Source: Burkholderiales bacterium (lineage in GTDB: Bacteria > Pseudomonadota > Gammaproteobacteria > Burkholderiales > Burkholderiaceae_E). From it: a stretch of DNA of 64,000 nucleotides. The position numbers were made by a program, and so were the translations under genes. The stretch covers positions 166,170-230,169 of the forward strand of contig JAPLQF010000021.1 of assembly GCA_026399875.1 (NCBI GenBank), read 5' to 3'. The notes under the pieces were generated by a model. The model was given only the letters and a program-made list of their open reading frames with translations. It searched no databases and was not told the origin of the DNA. Of the stretch, positions 50,949-60,330 are shown piece after piece. Numbering within the stretch: position 1 is the first letter of the stretch; the number at the start of each line of letters is the position of its first letter.

Positions 50949-51010
50949 GCATGGATCGCCGGGTCAGGGGCGCGGGTGCATGGACCTGCGCCAGCCTTCG
51001 CCGGCGCAGC

Positions 51011-51070
51011 CCCTCTCGACGCGGCCTCTCTCGACGCAGCCCCTCTCGACGCAGCCCCTCTCGCCTCAGC
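51011..51070. repeat. 15-bp tandem repeat (4 units) at the glcB 3' end
   Basis: CCCTCTCGACGCGGC, CTCTCTCGACGCAGC, CCCTCTCGACGCAGC and CCCTCTCGCCTCAGC follow one another; the last contains the glcB stop (51066-51068). Unlike the other gene-end repeats, the period is a multiple of three. Confidence 0.75.
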
Positions 51071-53228
51071 CCTGCTTTGCCTTGAGCTGCAATCGCCGGG
51101 CGTGAAGCACCGGCTCGGTATAGCCCGAAGGTTGAACCGTGCCTTCAAACACCAGATCGCAGGCGCCTTTGAAGGCGAAGCCGTCGAAGGCCGGGGCCAT
51201 CGGGGTGTAAGCCGGATCGCCGGCGTTTTGACCATCGACCACAGCGGCCATCCGCTTCATGACCTCGGTGACGCGGGCCTTGGTCACCACGCCGTGATGC
51301 AGCCAGTTGGCGATGTGCTGCGACGAGATGCGGCAGGTTGCCCGGTCTTCCATCAGGCCCACGTTGTTGATGTCGGGCACCTTCGAGCAGCCCACGCCCT
51401 GATCGACCCAGCGCACCACATAACCGAGGATGCCCTGTGCATTGTTCTCGAGTTCGGCGTTCAGGTCGGCTTCGCTCCAGGCGGTGGAGGTGGCAAGCGG
51501 AATCGAGAGGATGTCGGCCAGCTTGGCCCGCGGCCCGCCCTTCATGATCTCGGCCTGACGCGCAAAGACATCGACCTTGTGATAGTGGGTGGCATGCAGG
51601 GTGGCAGCGGTTGGGCTCGGCACCCAGGCGCAGTTGGCACCGGCCTGCGGATGGCCGATCTTCTGTTGCAGCATGGCATGCATCAGGTCGGGCATGGCCC
51701 ACATGCCCTTGCCGATCTGGGCGCGCCCTGACAGACCGCAGCGAAGGCCGACATCGACGTTCCAGAGCTCGTAGGCGGCAATCCAGTTCTGGGCTTTCAT
51801 CTCGGCCTTGCGCACCATCGGGCCAGCTTCCATCGAGGTATGAATCTCGTCGCCGGTGCGATCGAGAAAGCCGGTGTTGATGAAGACCACCCGTTTGCTG
51901 GCTGCGCGGATGCATTCCTTGAGGTTGACCGTGGTGCGCCGCTCTTCGTCCATTATGCCGATCTTGACGGTATTGGCAGGCAGGCCGAGTGCAGCTTCGA
52001 CATGCGTGAAGATGTCGTTGGCAAAGGCGACTTCCTCCGGGCCATGCATCTTGGGTTTGACGATGTAGACAGAGTGAGCGACCGAATTGCGGATGCCGTC
52101 TGTTTTCTTCAGGTCGTGCAGCGCGATGGTGACGGTGCACATTGCATCGAGCAAACCTTCGAAGGCCTCGTTGCCGTCGCGATCGAGCACCGCCGGGTTG
52201 GTCATCAGATGCCCGACATTGCGCACCAGCATCAGCGAGCGGCCTTTGAGTGACATCGATCCGCCGGCAGGCTGGGTGTAGAGGCGATCGGTCGCAAGGC
52301 GACGTTCAAACGAACCGCCTCCCTTCGCAACCGTCTCGACCAGCTTGCCGTTCATCAGGCCAAGCCAGTTGCGATAGGCGAGTGCCTTGTCGGCGGCATC
52401 GACCGCGGCCACCGAATCTTCGCAATCCATGATGGTGGTGATCGCGGCCTCCAGAATCACGTCAGCCACGCCTGCCGGATCGGTCTTGCCGATCGAATGC
52501 GTCGCATCGATCAGGATTTCGGCATGCAGATAGTTGTGCTTCAGAAGCACTGCCGAGGGTGCCTGGGCGGTGCCGCGATAACCCGCAAGGCGGGAGGCAT
52601 CGGCCAGTCCGGTCGGGCCTGCCGCGGTCTGGGCCACCAGCGCGCCATCGGCGATGGTGTAAGCGGTGACCGCGGCATGGCTGCCACGGGCAAGCGGCGC
52701 GATCTCGTCGAGAAAGCCTTTGGCCCAGGCGATCACGCGTGCGCCGCGCACCGGATCGTAGCCGCCGGGCTGCGGCGCATCGCCCATGGCGTCGGTGCCA
52801 TAGAGCGCGTCATAGAGGCTGCCCCAGCGCGCGTTGGCGGCATTGAGCGCATAGCGAGCATTCATCACCGGGACCACCAGTTGCGGGCCGGGGATACTGG
52901 CAATCTCAGGATCGACGCCCTCGGTTTCGACCTTGAAGTCGGGGCCCTCGGGAAGCAGGTAGCCGATCTCCTCCAGGAAGGCGGTATAGGCTGCGGCATC
53001 GTGGGGCTGGCCGCGACGAGCCTTGTGCCAGCCGTCGATCATCGACTGCAGGGCATCTCGCTTGTCGAGCAGAACCCGATTTCGCGGCCCGAATTCATGG
53101 ACCAGCGAGGACAGCCCCGTCCAGAAGGTGTCGGAGGCGATGCCGGTGCCCGGCAGCGCTTCGCGCTCGATCATGTCGTACAACGGGCGGGCGACCTTCA
53201 GGCCGTGGATGTCGATGCGGTCGGTCAT
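51066..53228 (-). CDS. glcB: Malate synthase G
   Basis: The 720-residue single-chain enzyme matches malate synthase G in length and motifs: [18 protein letters not shown], the [17 protein letters not shown] active-site loop, [59 protein letters not shown] and the late catalytic Asp region [23 protein letters not shown]. It condenses glyoxylate and acetyl-CoA to malate in the glyoxylate shunt or in glycolate use. ATG 53228 gives the normal N-terminus ([17 protein letters not shown]); the frame runs to 53597 over the divergent hydrolase. Its stop is inside a 15-bp repeat. Confidence 0.96.
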   Translation of the reverse strand: MTDRIDIHGLKVARPLYDMIEREALPGTGIASDTFWTGLSSLVHEFGPRNRVLLDKRDALQSMIDGWHKARRGQPHDAAAYTAFLEEIGYLLPEGPDFKVETEGVDPEIASIPGPQLVVPVMNARYALNAANARWGSLYDALYGTDAMGDAPQPGGYDPVRGARVIAWAKGFLDEIAPLARGSHAAVTAYTIADGALVAQTAAGPTGLADASRLAGYRGTAQAPSAVLLKHNYLHAEILIDATHSIGKTDPAGVADVILEAAITTIMDCEDSVAAVDAADKALAYRNWLGLMNGKLVETVAKGGGSFERRLATDRLYTQPAGGSMSLKGRSLMLVRNVGHLMTNPAVLDRDGNEAFEGLLDAMCTVTIALHDLKKTDGIRNSVAHSVYIVKPKMHGPEEVAFANDIFTHVEAALGLPANTVKIGIMDEERRTTVNLKECIRAASKRVVFINTGFLDRTGDEIHTSMEAGPMVRKAEMKAQNWIAAYELWNVDVGLRCGLSGRAQIGKGMWAMPDLMHAMLQQKIGHPQAGANCAWVPSPTAATLHATHYHKVDVFARQAEIMKGGPRAKLADILSIPLATSTAWSEADLNAELENNAQGILGYVVRWVDQGVGCSKVPDINNVGLMEDRATCRISSQHIANWLHHGVVTKARVTEVMKRMAAVVDGQNAGDPAYTPMAPAFDGFAFKGACDLVFEGTVQPSGYTEPVLHARRLQLKAKQG

Positions 53229-53378
53229 GGCATGAACCTTGGTAAGAAAGCGGATGGGATAAAAGGGGATACGGACTTGGAAGCGGTGGACAGCGATTCG
53301 ATGCAAAGCCTGTCGCTCAATCGCCGGCAATTGCGACGCTGACGCGAAACCCGCCATCGTATTCGTTATTATCGCCGG

Positions 53379-54266
53379 ATGCCAACGCTCCCTTTGCCGC
53401 TTCCGGCGGCTCAACGCGAAATCACCGGCGCTGCGGGTGGCCTTGCCTTCTATGAGGCCGGCAGCGGCACACCGGTGCTGCTCATCCACAGCATCAATGC
53501 CGCCGCCTCGGCCTATGAGGTCCGACCGCTTTTCGAGCGCCTGAGCGCAACGCATCGGGTGTTTGCCATCGATCTGCCCGGCTACGGTCGCTCGCAACGC
53601 ACCGATCGGCGCTACGACATCGCACTTTTTACCGCGGCCATCGAGGACGCGCTCGATGCAATCGGCGAGTCTTGCGGCGATGCACCGGTCGATCTGATCG
53701 CGGTGTCGCTGTCATGCGAATTCGCGGCACGCGCCGCGGTTAAACGCCCGCAGCGTATCCGCACGCTGACGCTGGTGACACCGACCGGCCTCGATCGACG
53801 CTCGGCCGCGCTAGACGGCGCGCCCGGTCAATCGCGCGAGGTGCCCGGCGTGCATCGGGTGCTGACCTTGCCGCTCTGGAGTCAGGCCCTGTTCGATCTC
53901 CTGTCGAGCGGCCCGAGCGTGCGCTATTTTCTGAGGCGCACCTGGGGTTCGCCCGACATCGATGCAGGGCTGGCCGAGTATTGCGTGGCCAGCGCACGGC
54001 AGCCGGGCGCGCGCTTCGCGCCCTTGTCGTTTCTGTGCTTCCGGCTTTTCGCCGCCGATGTACGAAGCCTTTATGCGCAGCTGCAGATGCCGGTCTGGGT
54101 GCCGCATGCCACGCGAGGCGACTTTCGCGATTTCAGCAGCGCCGATTTCCTGCGGTCGCGCCCGAACTGGCGATTTCAGCCTTTCGAGTCCGGTGCGCTG
54201 GTCTACTTTGAAATGCCCGATGCCTTCGTCGCCGCCTGGCGGCGGTTTGCCGAAGACCAGACCTGA
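53379..54266 (+). CDS. Alpha/beta hydrolase homologue with altered active site
   Basis: The 295-residue protein keeps the fold: [31 protein letters not shown] (strand 4 and loop) and [16 protein letters not shown] (nucleophile elbow). The elbow reads S-L-S(112)-C-E instead of G-x-S-x-G, and near the end the stretch [18 protein letters not shown] lacks the histidine that normally stands in G-H before the conserved E-x-P. It may bind a ligand without hydrolysing it, or use other residues. It is transcribed divergently from glcB and 12 bp before yceH, probably on the same transcript. Confidence 0.78.
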   Translation: MPTLPLPLPAAQREITGAAGGLAFYEAGSGTPVLLIHSINAAASAYEVRPLFERLSATHRVFAIDLPGYGRSQRTDRRYDIALFTAAIEDALDAIGESCGDAPVDLIAVSLSCEFAARAAVKRPQRIRTLTLVTPTGLDRRSAALDGAPGQSREVPGVHRVLTLPLWSQALFDLLSSGPSVRYFLRRTWGSPDIDAGLAEYCVASARQPGARFAPLSFLCFRLFAADVRSLYAQLQMPVWVPHATRGDFRDFSSADFLRSRPNWRFQPFESGALVYFEMPDAFVAAWRRFAEDQT

Positions 54267-54278
54267 GGTCGCACGCTG

Positions 54279-55001
54279 ATGAGTGAATCCAATCCGATCG
54301 AACTGAGCCCTGTCGAAGCTCGTGTGCTCGCGGTGCTGGTCGAGAAGATGCATACCGTCCCGGATACCTATCCGCTGTCGATCAATGCCCTGCTCGCCGG
54401 CTGCAATCAGAAGACCAGCCGCGATCCGGTGATGGAGGTGAGCGATGCCGAGGTCCATGCGGCGCTCGAATCGCTGCGACGCCGATCGCTGGTGATCGAA
54501 TCGAGCGGCGGACGCGTCATGCGCTATTCCGAGAATGCCAGGCGCGGCCTGGGTCTGCCTGGCGAGACCGTCGCGCTGATGGCCACGCTCATGCTGCGCG
54601 GTCCGCAGACTGCCGCCGAATTGCGGGCCAACTGCGAAAGGCTGCACCGTTTCTCGGATGTCTCAGCGGTTGAAGCCTATCTCGACGAACTCGCGGCACG
54701 CCAGCCACAGGCTTTCGTGGTGAAGCTCGCCCGCCAGCCCGGCTCGCGCGAGTCGCGCTGGATGCACCTTCTGTGCGGCGAGCCGTCGGCGGCAATGCTG
54801 ACCGGTGGCAGCCTCACCGATCATTCCGGGCCGCTCAATCGAACCGGATCGGCGCTGCCGCAGGGCACCGCAGCGGCGTTGCCCCAGGGCAGCGACCGGC
54901 CATCGCCCGACTGGCAGCGTGAATTCGAGACGCTGCGTGCCCGGGTTGACCAGCTCGAGTCACAGATCGCCCGTCTGGATGGGTTATTGTCTGGATCCTA
55001 G
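54279..55001 (+). CDS. YceH family protein (DUF480)
   Basis: The 240-residue protein has the DUF480 pattern: LSPVEARVLAVLVEKMHTVPDTYPLSINALLAGCNQKTSRDPVMEVSDAEV, a second winged-helix unit (LLRGPQTAAELRANCERLHRFSDVSAVEAYLDELA), and a coiled-coil tail (FETLRARVDQLESQIARLDGLL). Two winged helices suggest nucleic-acid binding, but no function is established for the family. The linker before the tail is Pro/Gly/Ser-rich. It follows the hydrolase homologue by 12 bp. Start ATG 54279 fits the family. Confidence 0.9.
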   Translation: MSESNPIELSPVEARVLAVLVEKMHTVPDTYPLSINALLAGCNQKTSRDPVMEVSDAEVHAALESLRRRSLVIESSGGRVMRYSENARRGLGLPGETVALMATLMLRGPQTAAELRANCERLHRFSDVSAVEAYLDELAARQPQAFVVKLARQPGSRESRWMHLLCGEPSAAMLTGGSLTDHSGPLNRTGSALPQGTAAALPQGSDRPSPDWQREFETLRARVDQLESQIARLDGLLSGS

Positions 55002-55109
55002 ACTGTTGGCCATGCGATGCTGCTGCGTTCGGCCAATGTGCTGTCCTGCATCGGACCGGCTTTGGATGAAGCCTTGAGTCCGACCTGAACGAGCCCTCTG
55101 GAGACTTGC

Positions 55110-55721
55110 TTGCTCGATTGCTATTTCGATTGCTCCAGCCCGTGGACGTGGCTGGGCTTTCGCAGCCTGCAGCCCATCGCGGCCGAGTTCGGCGTTGATG
55201 TCAACTGGCGCCCGATCCTGGTCGGTGGCGTGTTCAACAGCGTCAATCCGAGCGTTTATGCGTCGCGCGACAACCCGGTGCCGGCCAAGCAGGCCTATCT
55301 GGTCAAGGACCTGCGCGACTGGGCCCGGTTCAGCGGGCTGAAGATCAACTTTCCGCCTGCGGTTTTTCCGGTCAACAGCGTCAAGGTGATGCGCGGCTGC
55401 ATCTGGCTGCAGCCGCAGGGCCTGCTGGTGCGGTTTGCCGAGGCTGCGTTCGAGGCCTACTGGTCGCACGACCAGGATATCTCGCAGGACGCGGTGCTGG
55501 TCGCGCTTTGCGAGCGGCTCGGTATCGACGCCGAGTCTTTTTTTGCCGGCATTGGCGAGCAAAGCGTCAAGGACACGCTGCGGGCGAATACCGAATCGCT
55601 GATCGCGCGCGGCGGCTTCGGGTCGCCCACGATCTTCGTTGACGATGATATGTTTTTCGGCAACGACAGGATGCTGCTGATCCGCGATGCGCTGCAGCGT
55701 CGCGCGGGCCAGTCAGCCTGA
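55110..55721 (+). CDS. DsbA/kappa-GST family protein (2-hydroxychromene-2-carboxylate isomerase-like)
   Basis: The 203-residue protein begins at TTG 55110, with GGAG 6-10 nt upstream, and has the family start DCYFDCSSPWTWLGFRSLQPIA, where Ser replaces the Cys of DsbA, as in kappa GSTs and HCCA isomerases. VKDLRDWARFSGL, FPVNSVKVMRG and the late GGFGSPTIFVDDDMFFGNDRM (cis-Pro) complete the fold. It probably uses glutathione in isomerisation or conjugation of an aromatic or aliphatic intermediate. It lies 59 bp before a dienelactone hydrolase gene, which supports a role in degradation. Confidence 0.87.
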   Translation: MLDCYFDCSSPWTWLGFRSLQPIAAEFGVDVNWRPILVGGVFNSVNPSVYASRDNPVPAKQAYLVKDLRDWARFSGLKINFPPAVFPVNSVKVMRGCIWLQPQGLLVRFAEAAFEAYWSHDQDISQDAVLVALCERLGIDAESFFAGIGEQSVKDTLRANTESLIARGGFGSPTIFVDDDMFFGNDRMLLIRDALQRRAGQSA

Positions 55722-55780
55722 GTTCGCAGGCGCTGCCGTTCAATTTGCCATTCAATCCGCTATTCACAAAGGAGAACGAC

Positions 55781-56443
55781 ATGGGACAGATGATCGATTT
55801 TTCGCGGCCCGACGGCCGCAAGACCAAGGGCTATTTCGCGCAAGCCGGCGCAGGCCGCCCCGGCATTGTGGTGATCCAGGAGTGGTGGGGTCTGAACGAC
55901 CAGATCTGCGGCGTGGCCGATCGCTTCGCACGGGCCGGCTACAACGCACTGGCGCCCGACCTTTACGAAGGCCGGGTCACGCAAAAGCCGGATGAGGCCA
56001 ACCACCTCATGACCGGTCTCGATTTCCCGGGCGCCGCCCATCAGGACATCCGCGGCGCGGTTCAGTATCTGGTCGCTCAGGGCGGCAAGGTCGGCGTGAT
56101 GGGCTTTTGCATGGGTGGCGCACTCACCATCGGTGCCGCAGTGCATGTGCCCGAGGTCTCGGCGGGTGTTTGCTTTTACGGCATTCCGCCGGCAGCGTTT
56201 GCCAATCCGGCCGACATCAAGATTCCTTTTCAGGGCCACTTCGCCAACCAGGACGACTGGTGCACGCCGGCTGCAGTCGATGGGCTTGAGCAGGCGATGA
56301 AAGCCGCGGGCCGCAGCCCGCAGCTCTATCGCTACGATGCGGCGCATGGCTTTTTCAACGAGCGTCGCGGCGACGTCTATAACGCCGACTGCGCGCAGCA
56401 GTCCTGGGATCGCATGATGGCCTTCCTGGGGCAGTCGCTCTGA
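55781..56443 (+). CDS. Dienelactone hydrolase family protein
   Basis: The 220-residue enzyme has the Cys-Asp-His triad of dienelactone hydrolases: GIVVIQEWWGLNDQICGVADRFA (with the conserved Glu), VGVMGFCMGGAL (nucleophile Cys), FANQDDWCTP (Asp) and YDAAHGFFNERR (His). It opens lactone or ester bonds, classically dienelactone in chlorocatechol routes; paralogues act on other substrates. AAAGGAG lies 6 nt before ATG 55781, which is preferred to the start at 55745. It ends 65 bp before the acyl-CoA dehydrogenase pair. Confidence 0.92.
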   Translation: MGQMIDFSRPDGRKTKGYFAQAGAGRPGIVVIQEWWGLNDQICGVADRFARAGYNALAPDLYEGRVTQKPDEANHLMTGLDFPGAAHQDIRGAVQYLVAQGGKVGVMGFCMGGALTIGAAVHVPEVSAGVCFYGIPPAAFANPADIKIPFQGHFANQDDWCTPAAVDGLEQAMKAAGRSPQLYRYDAAHGFFNERRGDVYNADCAQQSWDRMMAFLGQSL

Positions 56444-56508
56444 GCGCTGGCCGACCATTCGGTGTTCGAAGCTGTTAATCAGGGGTATCCGGTGATGAGG
56501 AGTCGTTC

Positions 56509-57657
56509 ATGAGTCTGGCCTTCGAGGCTGTCGTACTGCCTCCCGCAGCGCATGAGATGCGCAAGCGGGTGAGGTCCTTTCTGCGCGAGCAGCTGGCAGC
56601 GGGTGCGTTTGTGCCGAGATGTTCGGGTTGGACGATTTTTGATCGTGAGTTTTCGAGGAGCTGCGGTCAGGCCGGGTTCATCGGACTGACCTGGCCGTGC
56701 GAATGGGGCGGGCAGGCCCGGTCCACCCTCGAGCGCTATGTCGTGGTCGAGGAGCTGCTGGCGGCCGGTGCGCCGGTCGGTGCCCACTGGATCGCCGATC
56801 GACAGAGCGGGCCGCAGATCCTGCGCCATGGCAGCGATGCGCTCAAGGCGGCGGTCCTTCCCGGCATTGTGCGCGGCGAGCTCTTTTGCGCAATCGGGAT
56901 GAGCGAGCCTGATTCGGGCTCCGATCTGGCGAGCGTGCGGTCACGCGGTGAGCGGGTCGACAACGGCTGGCGCATCAATGGTCGCAAGATCTGGACGAGC
57001 AGCGGGCACCTGGCCGATGTCATGATCGGTCTGTTTCGCACCGATCCGGCTGACCCCAAGCGTCGGCATGCCGGTCTGACCCAGTTCGCGATCGATCTGC
57101 ATTCACCGGGCGTCACACGCCGGGCGATCCGCAATATTTCCGGGCGCGAAGATTTCAGCGAAATCACCTTCGACGATGTTTTCGTGCCGGATACTCATGT
57201 GCTCGGTCAGGTGGGCGACGGCTGGAAGCTGGTCACCGGCGAGCTGGCGTATGAGCGCAGCGGGCCCGAGCGCTTCCTGAGCGTCTTTCCCCTGCTGGTT
57301 GAGTGCCTGCGAGCCAGGCCCAAGGCCGATTCGCCGCTGGTTCAGGCCGAGCTGGGTCGCTCGGTCGCGCATCTTGCGGCATTGCGGCGCATGGCGATTT
57401 CGATCGCCGCCAAGCTCGATGCCGGCGGTGATCCGGCCACCGAGGCGGCGTTGATGAAAGACCTCGGCAATGCGCTCGAGCGCGAGATTCCGGAGCGGCT
57501 GCGCAGTCTCGCGCTGACCGATCCGGCGTCGGCGCAGACAGCGCCCTATCGGGCCTTGCTGGCTCACACCATCGTCGATGCGACGTCCTACACACTGCGC
57601 GGCGGCACCCCGGAAGTGCTGCGCGGCATGATCGCCCGCGGGCTGGGGTTGAGATGA
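56509..57657 (+). CDS. Acyl-CoA dehydrogenase, larger subunit of a paired enzyme
   Basis: The 382-residue protein has the ACAD N-terminal and middle domains: GLTWPCEWGGQARSTLERYVVVEELLAAGAPVGAHWIADRQSGPQIL, FCAIGMSEPDSGSDLASVRSRGERVDNGWRINGRKIWTS and DFSEITFDDVFVPDTHVLGQVGDGWKLVTGELAYERSG. The C-terminal helices lack the usual R-x-x-F-G-x-x-I-x-x-x-Q FAD-contact motif; that motif is present in the next gene. This is the pattern of heteromeric ACADs such as those for steroid side chains, where two different subunits share FAD sites. It overlaps the partner gene by 4 bp. Confidence 0.88.
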   Translation: MSLAFEAVVLPPAAHEMRKRVRSFLREQLAAGAFVPRCSGWTIFDREFSRSCGQAGFIGLTWPCEWGGQARSTLERYVVVEELLAAGAPVGAHWIADRQSGPQILRHGSDALKAAVLPGIVRGELFCAIGMSEPDSGSDLASVRSRGERVDNGWRINGRKIWTSSGHLADVMIGLFRTDPADPKRRHAGLTQFAIDLHSPGVTRRAIRNISGREDFSEITFDDVFVPDTHVLGQVGDGWKLVTGELAYERSGPERFLSVFPLLVECLRARPKADSPLVQAELGRSVAHLAALRRMAISIAAKLDAGGDPATEAALMKDLGNALEREIPERLRSLALTDPASAQTAPYRALLAHTIVDATSYTLRGGTPEVLRGMIARGLGLR

Positions 57658-58676
57658 GCGAACCATCGATGATTGGCGACGCAGTCGCCAAAATGCTCGC
57701 ACAGGCGCAGGCGAGCGCCGCGTCGCAGGGCTCAGGGGCTGCCACCGATACTCAGGATCTCGATCTTGCGTTGTGGCAGACCCTGGTCGAATCAGGCGTA
57801 CCCCGCCTGCTGCGGCCCGAGTCGCAAGGCGGTGCAGGCAATGCGTTTCGAGACGCCGCTGAGGTGCTGCAGGCGGTCGGCATGCATGCGCCTGCGGTGC
57901 CGCTGACCGACACGCTGCTGGCGCATTTTTTGCTGTCGCGAGCCTCGATCGATCTGTCCGACGCGCGTCCGATTCGGCTGCGGGTCGCGGCGCCCGACGG
58001 CACGCCCGATGCTGGCGCAGCGGCGGCGCCGCAGCAGTCTCAATCGGGCACCGAGCATACCCATCTGCTCGAGCTTGATCCCTGGGGCGACGAGGTCGTG
58101 ATGACCTGGCATCCGCTGACCGATGCGTCGTCAGCGACGGCTGGCGCAGCATCGGGCCGCACGGTGCGTTCGGCCGAGACAGCGATGGTGCAGGGACTTC
58201 TTGCGCTCGCCGGCGCGTCGGTGCTGACCGGCGCGATGATGCGTGCGATGGCCATGGCAATCGAATGGGCCGGCACCCGGGTACAGTTCGGCCGTCCGAT
58301 CGGCCAGTTTCAGGCGATTCAGCATTCGCTGGCGCTTGCTGCCGAAGAGCTTGCAGCCTCGCGTGCGGCCCTCGACTGGGCGGCCCAGGAGCTCGAGGTC
58401 GGTCGGCCCATGCCGGCGGCTGCCATCGCCAAGGCACGCGCTGCAGAAGCCGCCGGCAAGGTGGCCGCGATTACGCATCAGGTGCATGGCGCGATTGGAT
58501 TCACCGCTGAATTCTCGCTGTTTCGCTCGACTCAGCAGTTGTGGCTATGGCGCGATCGTTGGGGCGACGAACATCACTGGAACGCCTGGCTCGGTCGGCA
58601 GGCTTTGGCCGCAGGCCCCGATGGGCTCTTCGATCTGATCATGGGCGAAGTCGAGCAGGTGAACCTGCGGGCCTGA
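57654..58676 (+). CDS. Acyl-CoA dehydrogenase, smaller subunit of a paired enzyme
   Basis: The 340-residue protein has a shortened N-terminal and middle region (LALWQTLVESGVPRLLRPESQGGAGNAFRDAAEVLQAVG...) without the S-E-P-x-x-G-S-D substrate/FAD loop, but it has the C-terminal ACAD helix motif RVQFGRPIGQFQAIQHSLALAAEELAASRAALDWAA and HGAIGFTAEFSLFRSTQQLWLWRDRWG. It complements the preceding protein, which lacks those contacts. The start overlaps the partner's stop (ATGA). The 3' end overlaps the convergent lipoprotein gene by 38 bp. Confidence 0.87.
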   Translation: MSEPSMIGDAVAKMLAQAQASAASQGSGAATDTQDLDLALWQTLVESGVPRLLRPESQGGAGNAFRDAAEVLQAVGMHAPAVPLTDTLLAHFLLSRASIDLSDARPIRLRVAAPDGTPDAGAAAAPQQSQSGTEHTHLLELDPWGDEVVMTWHPLTDASSATAGAASGRTVRSAETAMVQGLLALAGASVLTGAMMRAMAMAIEWAGTRVQFGRPIGQFQAIQHSLALAAEELAASRAALDWAAQELEVGRPMPAAAIAKARAAEAAGKVAAITHQVHGAIGFTAEFSLFRSTQQLWLWRDRWGDEHHWNAWLGRQALAAGPDGLFDLIMGEVEQVNLRA

Positions 58677-60330
58677 CAAACCGCCGCTCCAGCAGGTCGG
58701 CGTCGTCGAAATGACGCCGGCCCACGAAAGCGGTGGCATGGTGACCCCATTGGCGCATGGCGCCCGCGTCGGCAATGCCCATCGGCCAGAAGAGCCAGGC
58801 CTCGGCGCGGTCGGTACCCGGCACGAAGCCCCGCGGGTCATAAAGGCTGCGTCGTCCGCCCGAGGGCAGCGCCAGGCTGCGCAGCCCGTCGTCGGGCAGC
58901 AGGGTGTAATGATCAGGACCCTGGCCAGCAGCGCCAGCACCCGCGCCCGCGCCGGGGCGTGAAGAGGCGACGAGGCTCGTATCCGGCGTTTCTGCCACGG
59001 TCGCGATCGATGCCGCTGTCACCGATCCGATCGGGGCCGATTGATCGATGCCCTGCAGCCGCTCCACGCTGTCAATGCCTTCCAGCATGTGCGCGCCGGC
59101 CGAGACCCTGATCCGCACCCGATGCCCCGCCGGCACGCTGGCCAGACGTCGGGCCACGAAGGCCCACTCTTCGCGCGGGGCGGGGGCCGGTTGCACCTGC
59201 CAGTCACCGACCGGGATGAACTGGTGCCAGCAGCCGCAGGGATGGATGCTGTCGATCATGTCGATGCGTTCGTCGGCATCCAATGTGAGCCGCAGCATGA
59301 TCCCGTCGAGGTGGCCTGCGAGCAGATCGGCTCTGCCGGCGGGCGGGCGTCTTGGAAACCAGGCGGTATAGACCAGCTGTACGCGGATCTCGCCCTGCCA
59401 GTGCATGAAGCTAATGCGCCCGTAGACCGCCGGCCGGCTGGTATCGACGACGGATCGACCCAGCGCATCGAGCTGCAGGGTGCCGATCCGATCATCGACG
59501 GTGCGCCCGGCGAGCGCGATCACGGGTGCATGACGGGCAAGGAGGGCGATGGCCTGTCGGTCGCCGGGTCGCGGCACGCCGAGTGCATCACGCTTGAAGT
59601 TCGCTATCCGCGACCCGTCGTCGCCTTGCGCATCAGTGGGCGCCCGCTCGATGACCATCAGCCTGGCATCGAGGGCCACGGCATCGGCATGGCGGGCATG
59701 GGCTGCTGCCATGGCTGCTTCTTCCCGGCGCACGCCGGCCTGAAAGGCGAGTGCACTGAGCGGGTAGACGCCGAGGGCACGCCGCCAGTCGACATAGTCG
59801 TCCGGCACCTGAGCCGATCGGCGCAGGCGATCGAGTGTCTCGGGCTCCTGAGCGATGGCGGCAATGCTCGCACGCCCGCAGGAATCGACTCGCGTCTGCA
59901 GGGCAAGCCGTGCTGCAACCGCATCGTCGGGCTGCAATCGGGAGCCGGCGTCAGAGGTCGGTGTCTTCAGGTTCGCCGCGCTTGCCAACCATGTCACACG
60001 CTCATCGGGCAGGTTGACGAGCTCGATGCGTCGAGCCTGCGCATCCAGTTCGCGAAGGCGCTCCAGCCAGGCGGCAGGCTGCGTGCTGACGCTGGTTTGT
60101 CTGCCGAGTGCTGCCGTGAAACGGTCTACTCTGAGCCAGTCGAAGCCCTCGATCATGACCGCCTGCGCATCGCCCACACCGGCGGTTGAAACCGCTGCGC
60201 CGAGATCGTGGGCAAGCGCCTGACAGCCTGCTCCACCCGCGGCCGTCCAGACCTGCGGCGATAGACCCGGCGGCGTCGAAGCACACGCTGCCAGTGCGAC
60301 TGAAAGACCGAGGCTCAGCCAGCGTGTCAT
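58639..60330 (-). CDS. Large lipoprotein of unknown function, coupled to a response regulator
   Basis: I do not recognise the family. The 563-residue protein starts MTRWLSLGLSVALAACAS, a lipoprotein signal with lipobox L-A-A-C. The mature part has an N-terminal alpha/beta region up to about residue 300, then a segment rich in conserved-looking W, H, G and C (GRISFMHWQGEIRVQLVYTAWFPRRPP, DSIHPCGCWHQFIPVGDWQ), a Gly/Ala-rich linker (GAGAGAAGQGP) and a last domain with RSLYDPRGFVPGTDRAEAWLFWPMGI and MRQWGHHATAFVGRRHFD. The late histidines and cysteines could bind a metal or heme. Its start overlaps the response-regulator stop by 4 bp. Confidence 0.75.
   Translation of the reverse strand: MTRWLSLGLSVALAACASTPPGLSPQVWTAAGGAGCQALAHDLGAAVSTAGVGDAQAVMIEGFDWLRVDRFTAALGRQTSVSTQPAAWLERLRELDAQARRIELVNLPDERVTWLASAANLKTPTSDAGSRLQPDDAVAARLALQTRVDSCGRASIAAIAQEPETLDRLRRSAQVPDDYVDWRRALGVYPLSALAFQAGVRREEAAMAAAHARHADAVALDARLMVIERAPTDAQGDDGSRIANFKRDALGVPRPGDRQAIALLARHAPVIALAGRTVDDRIGTLQLDALGRSVVDTSRPAVYGRISFMHWQGEIRVQLVYTAWFPRRPPAGRADLLAGHLDGIMLRLTLDADERIDMIDSIHPCGCWHQFIPVGDWQVQPAPAPREEWAFVARRLASVPAGHRVRIRVSAGAHMLEGIDSVERLQGIDQSAPIGSVTAASIATVAETPDTSLVASSRPGAGAGAGAAGQGPDHYTLLPDDGLRSLALPSGGRRSLYDPRGFVPGTDRAEAWLFWPMGIADAGAMRQWGHHATAFVGRRHFDDADLLERRFVRPAGSPARLRP

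Noticed and set aside
59041..60189. 382-codon plus-strand frame over the lipoprotein gene
   Set aside because: The minus-strand frame has a clean lipoprotein signal, a 4-bp overlap with its neighbour and protein-like composition; this one has none.
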